The position numbers and the translations under genes are program-made. Shown here piece after piece: positions 1-6,951 of a stretch of DNA of 64,000 bases. Origin of the DNA: DATKYQ01 sp035528415. GTDB taxonomy: Bacteria; Myxococcota; B64-G9. The stretch is from positions 1-64,000 of the forward strand of contig DATKYQ010000043.1 of the NCBI GenBank assembly GCA_035528415.1, given 5' to 3'. How positions within the stretch are numbered: position 1 is the first letter of the stretch; every line of letters begins with the position of its first letter. The notes below the pieces were generated by a model. That model searched no databases, was not told the origin of the DNA, and saw only the letters and a program-made list of their open reading frames with translations.

Positions 1-116
1 CCGAGAGTCATCCGAGTGGCTACGAGTATTCGAAACGCGAAGGACGCACTGTCAGAAACATTCATCCATTCCTGACAGATCGGGAGAGGTGTTTTCCCTT
101 GACAGGCGTTTTCATA

Positions 117-223
117 GACGTTGGTACATTAAGAACATTAAAAGTAAAAAGGAAAGGGGTCAGGTCATGACCCCTTCTTCCCCCCCGGATTGGATGAATT
201 AATGTTCTTAATGTACCAACGTC
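117..223. repeat. Palindrome-ended interspersed repeat, family A, copy 1
   Basis: A perfect 25-bp inverted repeat (117-141 against 199-223) flanks a core that holds a second hairpin: a 9-bp stem (154-162 / 168-176) around a 5-nt loop. A second copy at 2616-2738 is nearly identical through the core and has longer, 32-bp arms; here the left arm is cut short at 117 while the right side continues to match to about 232. It encodes no protein of its own. The structure is that of a MITE or REP/BIME-type non-autonomous element. No transposase for it is visible in the window. Confidence 0.85.
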
Positions 224-400
224 CCCCTCTGCCATTCGCAGCCCGGCCGCACAACAGCCGGGGTCACGCGGATAGTTTCGTAGCTGGCAAATAGTTGTTG
301 TCACCGAGTTGTCAGGGAGCTAGCATTCAACTATTGGCGTTTAGCCAAGGGGATCGGCTGTTGCAGTAAACGACACAAAATTTCATTGTGGGGAATGGTC

Positions 401-1219
401 ATGAAGAGGTTTTTACCTGCCATTATAATTCTTTTTTTTGTTGGGAATTCTTATGGACGAGATATTCCCTTTATTGGTGGAGGCCAGTGTGATTATTGGC
501 CTGTTTGTATGAAAACAGTGCATTGCAGCAATAAATATATCGATGATTCAAAAGGTGGTTTTTACCCGAGCGACAAAATAATAACTTGTACAGAATATAA
601 TATGAGGGGGCGCATACCTTCTGAAGCTGATGTAAATAAGGCAGTTGGTAAATTAAATAAGTATCTTGACACAAGTGAAGGCAAAAAAATGTTAAAGTCT
701 CTTACTGCTAAACATAAAAAGACATGTAGAGCAGAGGTCGAATATAGGGAAAAAGTAAAAAGTGAACTTCTTACTTCATACAAAGGCAAGCCTACCTATG
801 CGGAAACGGCAGCAACTAACAAGGAGATTATACAGTTGTGGAATGAGTTCTGTGCCAATCCAACTTCATCAAGAGCAAGGAAGGCCATATTGAAAGATTC
901 TGAGTACAAAGCAAAGCAGTTCAAGATAAGCACCGATATTGGCGAAAATGAGGAGTATAAGAAAATAGACGAAAACACGTGGAGGCAAATAAAAACAGAT
1001 GTTGGCTTGTGCAATCTGACGGTTGTATCGACACTGTTCCGAAAGGAAAAAGACAGCGTTTTATGGTGGCAGACTGTGCAGAAAATCTATCCAGAGACAT
1101 CACCAGTTGGAAAGGATGGGAGCAAAATCTGTATCACTGGTAAAACTGATACACTCAAGACCCTAACATATACTCCAGTCTACAACATCAATGGAGTTCT
1201 GTTGACTTGGTCGCCATAG
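401..1219 (+). CDS. Secreted Cys-rich orphan protein, AT-rich
   Basis: I do not recognise this protein. ATG at 401 is chosen because GGGGA lies 6-7 nt upstream and the product then begins with a clean signal peptide (MKRFLPAIIILFFVGNSYG, cleavage probably near residue 19); in-frame ATG 395 and TTG 386 are less likely. The mature part is about 250 residues, lysine-rich, with eight cysteines (several within the first 50 mature residues, two near the C-terminus), suggesting disulfides and export. Codon use is strongly AT-rich, quite unlike everything from 1.6 kb onward, and the gene sits between repeat elements and a transposase-like remnant. Recent horizontal acquisition is therefore likely. 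Confidence 0.7.
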   Translation: MKRFLPAIIILFFVGNSYGRDIPFIGGGQCDYWPVCMKTVHCSNKYIDDSKGGFYPSDKIITCTEYNMRGRIPSEADVNKAVGKLNKYLDTSEGKKMLKSLTAKHKKTCRAEVEYREKVKSELLTSYKGKPTYAETAATNKEIIQLWNEFCANPTSSRARKAILKDSEYKAKQFKISTDIGENEEYKKIDENTWRQIKTDVGLCNLTVVSTLFRKEKDSVLWWQTVQKIYPETSPVGKDGSKICITGKTDTLKTLTYTPVYNINGVLLTWSP

Positions 1220-1238
1220 ATAAAATAAAGGACTCACG

Positions 1239-1426
1239 ATGGCATTAGAATCACCCCTATTTCAAAGCGCAATGGAGCTTCTTGGGCACTCCATCTCTCA
1301 TTTCAATGGACAGAAGGAACTTGATGGAAAGCGTCTGCCGGAGGTGGCCTATCGCCAGTGGGTCTTCAGCCTTCCGAATGCCGTGAGGGTGTACTTCTGA
1401 TTCGATCGGGAGCTTTTCACAAGGGG
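1239..1426 (+). pseudogene. Composite remnant ending in transposase-like sequence
   Basis: ATG 1239 opens a 53-codon frame that stops at TGA 1398-1400 and continues in the same frame to about 1426, where repeat family B begins. The first 30 residues (containing ELLGHSISHFNGQKELDGK) resemble from memory the start of HEPN/DUF3644-like proteins. From about residue 36 the reading (YRQWVFSLPNAVRVYF, stop, FDRELF) resembles the RQWVLSLPF-LR-LA-D-EL block of IS91-like transposases with an N-terminal zinc-binding domain. I read this as two decayed gene fragments joined together. Both family assignments rest on short matches. Confidence 0.45.
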
Positions 1427-1429
1427 ACC

Positions 1430-1553
1430 AGGGACGGTCTTAGGTTTTTAGTTTTTCTTACACATTGCGAAACCGCTGCAAAAGGAAATGCTGGGCCCGG
1501 TTTAGATCACGCGTGCTCGCTGGTTTTAGACCTAATAACCTGAGACCGTCCCT
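1430..1553. repeat. Palindrome-ended interspersed repeat, family B
   Basis: Imperfect 22-bp terminal inverted repeats (1430-1451 against 1532-1553, 20 of 22 positions matching) beginning AGGGACGGTCT surround about 80 bp without coding capacity. The design is like family A but the sequence is unrelated. It truncates the transposase-like remnant upstream. A 13-bp match to its right end (ACCGTCCCTGTTT) recurs at 4778-4790 just ahead of hepT and may be a decayed end of the same family. Confidence 0.7.
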
Positions 1554-1599
1554 GTTTTACTCTATTTTACTACAGGATTTGCCTTGAAAGTTTAACGCC

Positions 1600-2676
1600 A
1601 TGCACGCCTCTGCTAGACAAAGTAGTAACTTTATAATCTTCCAGGGAGACAACAGGTGCAACATCCTTTCCTCGGAGGTACTAGGTACTTCCGGTGCCAA
1701 GGAGGTCAAGTACAGCGTCGCCGGGCGGTGCATGAGCCCTATTTTATTGCCTGGTGACGAGCTTGTACTGGACGATACCGAGAGGCCTGTTCGGCTCGGC
1801 TGGATCATGAGCTTTCGTTGGGGAGAAGCCAACCTCACCCATCGCGCAATCAGATGCGACGGCGGACGGTTTTGGGCACGGGGGGACCTGAGCGATGGGG
1901 TTCAGGGTCCGGTTGGACCAGAGGATACAATCGGTCGGGTGGTCGCGATTGTGCGCAACGGTAGGCGCATCGATCTCAATGGCGAACGCGAGCGGATTCT
2001 GGGGCTTGTGCGCAACTACGCTATGGCAACCACACGACAGGTTGCCTCCCGCTTTCCCCGCCTGCGAAAGCTTGTGGAAATCGAAATCCTTTCTTCTCGC
2101 CCAGTGCGTCTGGCCCAGCGCCTGCTGGTTTCCACGCTGCTGGGGGAAATCTCCGTCCACGAGGAGAAAGACCGCCCGATAATTCTTGCAAGCATCATGT
2201 CTCCCGCCTGGCCCGCTTCCGAAGAGAGCATCACCTGGATCGAGCAAAAACTGAACCGCGGCAAGATTAGGGCATTCACGGCGCGTTTTTCTCGCAGGCC
2301 GGGGGCGGGCGGCTCGGTGGTGCTGATCGAGGACGACTTCAGGAGTTTCGGAAAAACCGGTTACGTGGGCTGGCTGGTGGTGCAACTTGGCCTGCGCGGA
2401 AGCGGTATCGGGCGCCGGTTGCTGCAGGCCGTCGAGGATGAGGCGCGCCGGAGCGGTCGCGAATTGCTGATCGCCGAGGTGATGCCGAACAACGTGCGCT
2501 CCCTGGGCCTTTTCCGCTCCCAGGGCTACCGCGAGGTGATCCAGACGGAGATTGCCTGCTGGCCGCGAAAGCTGCGAGAGCGCCTGCTTCCGGGCCGGGT
2601 GGTGCTGGTGAAGATAGAGGGGGACGTTGGTACATTAAGAACATTAAAATTAAAAAGGAAAGGGATCAGGTCATGA
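1600..2676 (+). CDS. S24/S26-peptidase-like domain fused to GNAT acetyltransferase
   Basis: This 358-residue protein has two parts. Residues about 35-130 resemble a signal-peptidase/LexA-fold domain: GRCMSPILLPGDEL matches the GxSMxPTLxxGD nucleophile box but has Cys44 in place of Ser, THRAI (His81) lies where SipW-like enzymes carry a His base, and FWARGDLSDG is the usual following block. Residues about 185-335 form a GNAT N-acetyltransferase with the acetyl-CoA loop LGLRGSGIGRRLL and a late NVRSLGLFRSQGY. Substrates of either half are unknown. Start ATG 1600 has only a weak ribosome site. The last 19 codons, from about GDVGTLRTL, are read out of repeat A copy 2, so the native C-terminus was replaced. 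Confidence 0.75.
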   Translation: MHASARQSSNFIIFQGDNRCNILSSEVLGTSGAKEVKYSVAGRCMSPILLPGDELVLDDTERPVRLGWIMSFRWGEANLTHRAIRCDGGRFWARGDLSDGVQGPVGPEDTIGRVVAIVRNGRRIDLNGERERILGLVRNYAMATTRQVASRFPRLRKLVEIEILSSRPVRLAQRLLVSTLLGEISVHEEKDRPIILASIMSPAWPASEESITWIEQKLNRGKIRAFTARFSRRPGAGGSVVLIEDDFRSFGKTGYVGWLVVQLGLRGSGIGRRLLQAVEDEARRSGRELLIAEVMPNNVRSLGLFRSQGYREVIQTEIACWPRKLRERLLPGRVVLVKIEGDVGTLRTLKLKRKGIRS

Positions 2677-2738
2677 CCCCTTCTTTCCCCCCCGGGATTG
2701 GATGAATTAATGTTCTTAATGTACCAACGTCCCCCTCT
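2616..2738. repeat. Palindrome-ended interspersed repeat, family A, copy 2
   Basis: Perfect 32-bp inverted repeats (2616-2647 against 2707-2738) enclose the same core as copy 1, including the GGGATCA/TGACCCC-type hairpin. The element sits exactly between two convergent genes and supplies the stop codon and last residues of both: the S24/S26-GNAT gene ends inside it at 2676 and the flavoprotein gene on the other strand ends at 2716. Its long palindrome could also serve as a bidirectional terminator, which is inference. Confidence 0.88.
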
Positions 2739-3882
2739 GCCCTGCTTTCCCCTCTGCTTTCCGTGCCGGCCACCTGCCTGTCAGCAACTCTGCGAAAACC
2801 TCCAGGTAGCTCTTCTGGCCCGTAAGTAGTTGCTCTACCCACGGGTTCATGCGTGCGTTGGCTACCGCCAGGCGGTAAAACAGGGCCGGCGCGCTGTAGA
2901 AGATTCTGGCCAATATCCAAGCCCTGCGTAGTTCACAAACCAGTTCGTGGTTTACCCGCCGGTCGTAAGCGGCAAGGTCTCTTGTGCTGACTGCCCCGCC
3001 CGCCAGGTAGGCGCAGGCAGCCTCGGCGGCCAGGCGGCCGCTTACCGCGGCCCTGCGGATGCCGGCTCCCGTCAGGGGATTTACTAGGCCCGCGGCGTCG
3101 CCGGCCACCAGGATCGGTCCGCGCGAGAATCTTCGGCGGCCGTTCCAGGTCGGTAGCGGATGGGCACGCGGCTCGAAAGGCTTGGGCGCATCCAGGCCCA
3201 GGATATCAAGCCAGAGGCGCAAGGCGGCGCGCAGATTCGCTCCCTTGACGAAGGCGCACACTCCGACGGACAGACTGGCCCGCTTCGGAAACAGCCAGCC
3301 TATTCCCCCGGGCACTACCCCGAAGTCACAGGCAATCGTTTGGGCCCAGCTGTCTTGCAGCTCGGGCCGCGCGCGAACTTCGATCTGCATGGCCGGGCAG
3401 ACCCTTGTCCCCTCGCGCCCAAGCAGCCGCGCGCCCAGGCCGCCGGCCCCGTCGGCCGCTATTGCCAGCCTGGCCCGATATCGCCTCTTGTCGGTCTCTA
3501 CCGTCACCACTCCCTTTTCTTCCCGCAACTCCAAGGCCCGCTCCGACTGCCTGACGATTGCGCCCAGACCGATGGCCTTTTCGTAAAGCAGCCTGTCGAG
3601 TTGCTCGCGACGCACCATGTGTACCACCGGCCGGGCGAACGAAAGCTCGAAGGGCGATCGTCCCCTGAAGCCGAATCTGATGCGCTCTATCTTTTGCTCC
3701 GTCACCCGCGAGACGTCTATGGGCAGCGCGGCTATCGCCTTCGGCGGCAGGCCGCCGGCGCAGATCTTCGCGCGTGGATGACTTTCGCGCTCGATGATCG
3801 TCACCCGCAAGCCCCGAAGGCGCAGGGCACAGGCGGCGGTACCGCCGCCCGGACCGGAGCCGATGATTATCACATCGTCCAT
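2716..3882 (-). CDS. Geranylgeranyl reductase family FAD-dependent oxidoreductase
   Basis: A 388-residue flavoprotein that starts with the FAD Rossmann motif VIIIGSGPGGGTAACALRLRG, followed by KICAGGLPPKAI, the C(G/A)GGL block typical of geranylgeranyl-reductase-like proteins, and a late GDAAGLVNPLTGAGIRRA FAD-binding segment. Relatives reduce isoprenoid or other polyene chains using FAD and NAD(P)H or ferredoxin; the substrate here cannot be told. Length is normal for the family. The gene stands alone, convergent with the peptidase-GNAT gene, and its last few residues (about TLVH) come from repeat A copy 2. The 156 bp upstream of its start show nothing recognisable. Confidence 0.85.
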   Translation of the reverse strand: MDDVIIIGSGPGGGTAACALRLRGLRVTIIERESHPRAKICAGGLPPKAIAALPIDVSRVTEQKIERIRFGFRGRSPFELSFARPVVHMVRREQLDRLLYEKAIGLGAIVRQSERALELREEKGVVTVETDKRRYRARLAIAADGAGGLGARLLGREGTRVCPAMQIEVRARPELQDSWAQTIACDFGVVPGGIGWLFPKRASLSVGVCAFVKGANLRAALRLWLDILGLDAPKPFEPRAHPLPTWNGRRRFSRGPILVAGDAAGLVNPLTGAGIRRAAVSGRLAAEAACAYLAGGAVSTRDLAAYDRRVNHELVCELRRAWILARIFYSAPALFYRLAVANARMNPWVEQLLTGQKSYLEVFAELLTGRWPARKAEGKAGQRGTLVH

Positions 3883-4038
3883 GAAAAGATGGATGCTGCA
3901 AATGGCGTGCCGTTATGCAGGCCGGCTCAAGCGGTCGTTTTATATGCGATCTTTCCCGAGTGCGGTTGGTATCGTGTAATACGACCCACGCCATTCGCGT
4001 ATCTGCGTCGACGTCAGCTTGCGCGATGTAATCCGCAA

Positions 4039-4380
4039 TCAATCCCGCTGCTCAGGTTTCTTTATCGCCGTGTATATCCTGACGCCCTCCCTGCGGCTCT
4101 TGGCCTTGAGGGCACCATCTGGAAGCTTGTCTTCGCGCAGCAGATCGATCTCGTAGACTATCGGCGCCTCGCGCAGATCCAACGCCAGCCCGGCCCATTC
4201 GGCACTGGTCATCCCGGGCGCGCTGATCGCCAGGTCGACATCGGAGGCCCGCTTGGCGTTGCCTCTTGCCCGGGAGCCGTAGATGCGAACTTCCTCGATC
4301 TTCGAATGACTTTTGAAGATCCGCTCCAGGACGGCCTGGTCCCTGGGGCGTAGTTGCGGTTGTGTGTTGATTAGTCCCAT
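4039..4380 (-). CDS. mntA: MNT-domain nucleotidyltransferase antitoxin
   Basis: A 113-residue minimal nucleotidyltransferase. GSRARGNAKRASDVDLAI gives the complete GSx10DxD signature and a further acidic residue lies in YEIDLL. In type VII toxin-antitoxin systems MntA adds AMP residues to a tyrosine of the HEPN toxin and so silences it. The gene overlaps the 3' end of hepT by 10 bp on the same strand, the usual toxin-first order, so translational coupling is likely. The C-terminus is short and basic. Confidence 0.85.
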   Translation of the reverse strand: MGLINTQPQLRPRDQAVLERIFKSHSKIEEVRIYGSRARGNAKRASDVDLAISAPGMTSAEWAGLALDLREAPIVYEIDLLREDKLPDGALKAKSRREGVRIYTAIKKPEQRD

Positions 4381-4772
4381 TGCAATGCAACCAGACGTTC
4401 CGCCATGCGCTCAAGCAAATCGGCGTGCCGCGAGCTGATGCGGCCGTAAATCTCCCGCGCCAGATCCTCCCTGTAAAGATGACTGGTCTGATTGCGGTCG
4501 TCGAGCATTTGAAACCACAGGTCGCCCTCTTCGGCAGTGGGTATCAGCTTTTCCACGAAGGCCTTCTTTATTGTCTGCCTGGGTCCCCCGGTCTCATGGC
4601 CCTGTCGTTCGAGGTACAGCTTTAGCGTCTTCCAGGTTGCCTCGAAAGTGAACTCGAAGCGTTGAATCGTGGCGTCCCTCACGATGTCGCTTTCCGGTTG
4701 CGCGACTGCTTCCTTCAGCCGCGCCACCGCCCTGCCTATGTCTTTCTTTCTCTCATCGAAACGCTGGTTCAT
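4371..4772 (-). CDS. hepT: HEPN-domain RNase toxin of type VII system
   Basis: A 133-residue all-alpha protein of the HI0074/HEPN type (nucleotidyltransferase substrate-binding family). The RNase signature Rx4H is intact as RNQTSH near residue 93-98, followed by LY, where MntA-modified tyrosines are found in the family. ATG 4772 is chosen because the family-like sequence begins there with MNQRFDERKK; longer upstream frames carry unrelated sequence. It partners mntA downstream with a 10-bp overlap. Just upstream (4778-4790) lies a 13-bp match to the end of repeat family B. Confidence 0.85.
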   Translation of the reverse strand: MNQRFDERKKDIGRAVARLKEAVAQPESDIVRDATIQRFEFTFEATWKTLKLYLERQGHETGGPRQTIKKAFVEKLIPTAEEGDLWFQMLDDRNQTSHLYREDLAREIYGRISSRHADLLERMAERLVALQWD

Positions 4773-4816
4773 CGAGCACCGTCCCTGTTTGTCCCAAGAA
4801 CAACGCGGCAGCCCTC

Positions 4817-5011
4817 TCAGGCGGCGGGCTTTTTCTTGTAGATGTTCAGGCCTATCTTGACACCCTGCTCCTCCTGACCGGGTACGCTCTGGTTGCCCTC
4901 GGTCGAGGCTATGATGATGTTCTTGCCCGAGGACGACGGGCCGAACTCGCTGCCCAGGTCCACCGTGATTGTCAACTTCCGGCCGCTGACTTGCATCTCG
5001 ACGTTTTTCAT
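4817..5011 (-). CDS. Small conserved protein of unknown function
   Basis: A 64-residue protein with a strong ribosome site (GGGAGAG, 7 nt before ATG 5011). It contains a Gly/Ser-rich patch, SEFGPSSSGKNIIIASTEGN, then VPG and a lysine-rich end VKIGLNIYKKKPAA. I recall near-identical small proteins in many unrelated bacteria and archaea with this central block kept, but no function. The beta-rich pattern and lack of cysteines or signal peptide suggest a soluble cytoplasmic protein. It lies 44 bp upstream of hepT on the same strand and may be co-transcribed with it, though whether it belongs to the toxin-antitoxin unit is open. Confidence 0.65.
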   Translation of the reverse strand: MKNVEMQVSGRKLTITVDLGSEFGPSSSGKNIIIASTEGNQSVPGQEEQGVKIGLNIYKKKPAA

Positions 5012-5149
5012 TGTCTGCTCTCCCTTTTTTAGTATCCGTATGGTCGTGCAGCATGGCATCGGCGCTGAGAAAAGGCAAGCCGGGTCTTTCCCGTGTGGGT
5101 CTTTCCCCTTGGCCTTGCGCCGCGGGGAGGATCGCGTTAGTTTTCGGGT

Positions 5150-6874
5150 ATGCGTACTTTCTTCGTGGCCGCCTTGCTGTCTTTGAACTTGCTTGCCTGC
5201 GGTTCGGGCAGCAGCATTTCGGTCGAACTGGATCCCGAGCTGTGGCTGTTGCGGGACAACCTGCCGGCCCCGGGCTCGGGCGGGCAGGCTCTCAGGGCCG
5301 GGCCGGCCTGGGGGCGCTACTTGTGGGCGCCTGATTTGTCGCCTGTCGGGAGGATCGAGAGCAAGCCGCTCGACGGGCCGGCGCCTGAGCTGGACTCGGC
5401 CGTCGTCAGCCTTTCTCTGGATCCCGCCGGGCGCACGCTTTCCGGCCGGGCGGATATCCAGGTGTGGGCCGCGGGCGCGGCGCTCGATTCGATCGGCTTC
5501 CGGCTTTCGGCCGCGGCGGTCGACGAAGTTACGGCGGGGGGAGTAGCGCTTACGCACACTTATGAAAACGGGGTGCTGACCTGTACACCGGATACGCCGC
5601 TTCCCGACGGTGAGAGCCTTACCATAAGCATCGCCTGGCACGACGCCGATATCGAACTCGAGGTCGAGTTCTTTCCCGAGGGTTTCAAAAAAAATGTCCT
5701 TGTCGGTTACCTGGGCGAGCCTTCGACTTTCTTCACCTTCGGTTACTGGTTCTGGCCGCGTCTGGTCGGGCCCGCGACTGTCAGCGACGTCGAGTTCGAG
5801 GTGACGTACCCCGACGCTCTGACCCTGGTCATGTCGGGTGAGGAAGAAAGTTCCAAAGACAACGGCGACGGGACAAAAACGGACGTCTGGCGACTTAGCA
5901 ACCCGACCGCCTGGTACGTATCTTTGGCGCTGGCCGACTACGAGAAGGCCGAGAGCAGCTGCGGAAACACGGCCATCGAAGTCTACGGCATGCCCGGCAA
6001 GAGTATCGACAACTACCCCATCGTGCCCGCGACCTACCTGCCGATCATGGAGGCGATCTGCGACGACTACCGCGCGCGCTTCGGCGAGCCGGCCTTCGGG
6101 GCGATTCGGCTGGCCGGTGTCGATCAGCGTTTTACCAACGGCTACTCGTCACCGGGATTATTGATCGTGCCCAACTACACCCTGGACGACGACGGCAAGG
6201 GCAGCTTTGCCGCGCGCGACTTCTACATCGCCCACGAGGTCTCGCACCAGTGGTGGGGCAACGACGTCTTCGCCTCGGGAACGGACATCTGGCTGACCGA
6301 GGGGCTGGCCGACTACTCGGCAATCAGCTACCTCGAGGGCTCGAACTGGGGCGCGGATGCAGCCCGCGAGCAATGGCTGATAGACGCCGCTCAGCTTCTG
6401 GACTACTACGCCCAGGGTGGCGTCGATTATCCACTGGTGCCCGAGAGCGCCGATGAGCTTGTGGCCTACATCTACTATCTCAAGGGCGCCTGGGTGTTTC
6501 GCATGCTCGAGGGCGTAATCGGCCGCGACGAGGTTACCCGGGCGCTTTCAGATTACCGCCTGGCGCACCCGTTTGCCGAGGCCACGACCCAAGACTTCAT
6601 TACAGCGGCCACGGCGGTCCACGGCGAGAGCCTGGCCTGGTTCTTCGACGAGTGGCTGACCGGCACCGGCCTGATGTCGCTTGCCGAGTCGCACGCGCTC
6701 AGTGGCGATTCGGTCGACCTGAGCGTGACCCAGGCAACACCCTGGTCGATGTCCCCCGAGCGCTTTTTCAGCATGCCGGCCACGGTTCGCATCACCCGGG
6801 ACGGAAGCGCCAAGGACGAGCGGGTGACAATCGAGGGATCCGAGTCGACTTTTCACCTGCCTGCCGGGCATTGA
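5150..6874 (+). CDS. M1-family metallopeptidase lipoprotein
   Basis: A 574-residue protein with an N-terminal lipobox (LLAC, Cys17), so probably anchored in the outer membrane. After an N-terminal beta domain typical of M1 enzymes comes the gluzincin core AHEVSHQWWGN with the downstream acidic ligand in WLTEGLADYSA; the C-terminal part is helical. M1 enzymes trim N-terminal residues from peptides. One oddity is that 17 residues separate HEVSH from the Glu ligand, one fewer than the 18 of classical M1 aminopeptidases. A GxMEN exopeptidase motif is not evident (the region reads FTNGYSSPG), so aminopeptidase specificity is uncertain. Transcribed away from the small 64-residue gene. Confidence 0.82.
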   Translation: MRTFFVAALLSLNLLACGSGSSISVELDPELWLLRDNLPAPGSGGQALRAGPAWGRYLWAPDLSPVGRIESKPLDGPAPELDSAVVSLSLDPAGRTLSGRADIQVWAAGAALDSIGFRLSAAAVDEVTAGGVALTHTYENGVLTCTPDTPLPDGESLTISIAWHDADIELEVEFFPEGFKKNVLVGYLGEPSTFFTFGYWFWPRLVGPATVSDVEFEVTYPDALTLVMSGEEESSKDNGDGTKTDVWRLSNPTAWYVSLALADYEKAESSCGNTAIEVYGMPGKSIDNYPIVPATYLPIMEAICDDYRARFGEPAFGAIRLAGVDQRFTNGYSSPGLLIVPNYTLDDDGKGSFAARDFYIAHEVSHQWWGNDVFASGTDIWLTEGLADYSAISYLEGSNWGADAAREQWLIDAAQLLDYYAQGGVDYPLVPESADELVAYIYYLKGAWVFRMLEGVIGRDEVTRALSDYRLAHPFAEATTQDFITAATAVHGESLAWFFDEWLTGTGLMSLAESHALSGDSVDLSVTQATPWSMSPERFFSMPATVRITRDGSAKDERVTIEGSESTFHLPAGH

Positions 6875-6882
6875 TAGGTCGG

Positions 6883-6912
6883 TTGAACGAAACCTGCCTG
6901 GTGGTGTACTAT
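6883..6912 (+). promoter_or_regulatory. Possible sigma-70 promoter for the kinase pair
   Basis: TTGAAC (6883-6888) and TACTAT (6907-6912) are separated by 18 bp in the 77-bp gap after the M1 gene and 40 bp before the first kinase start. Sequence match only. Confidence 0.35.
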
Positions 6913-6951
6913 ACCGGCAGCATTTGGCATTTCAAGTTGATCGAGGCGTTG

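Noticed and set aside
62..304. 80-codon minus-strand frame across repeat A copy 1
   Set aside because: It is built mostly from the repeat; the similar frame at 2666-2920 arises the same way. No family or ribosome site supports it.
3160..4353. 397-codon plus-strand frame opposite the flavoprotein and mntA genes
   Set aside because: Antisense shadow of GC-rich codons; the minus-strand proteins have clear families across the same DNA.
6652..6951. Upstream extension of the first kinase frame into the M1 gene
   Set aside because: The extension lies within the M1 peptidase coding region in another frame and has no similarity; ATG 6952 begins the membrane domain.
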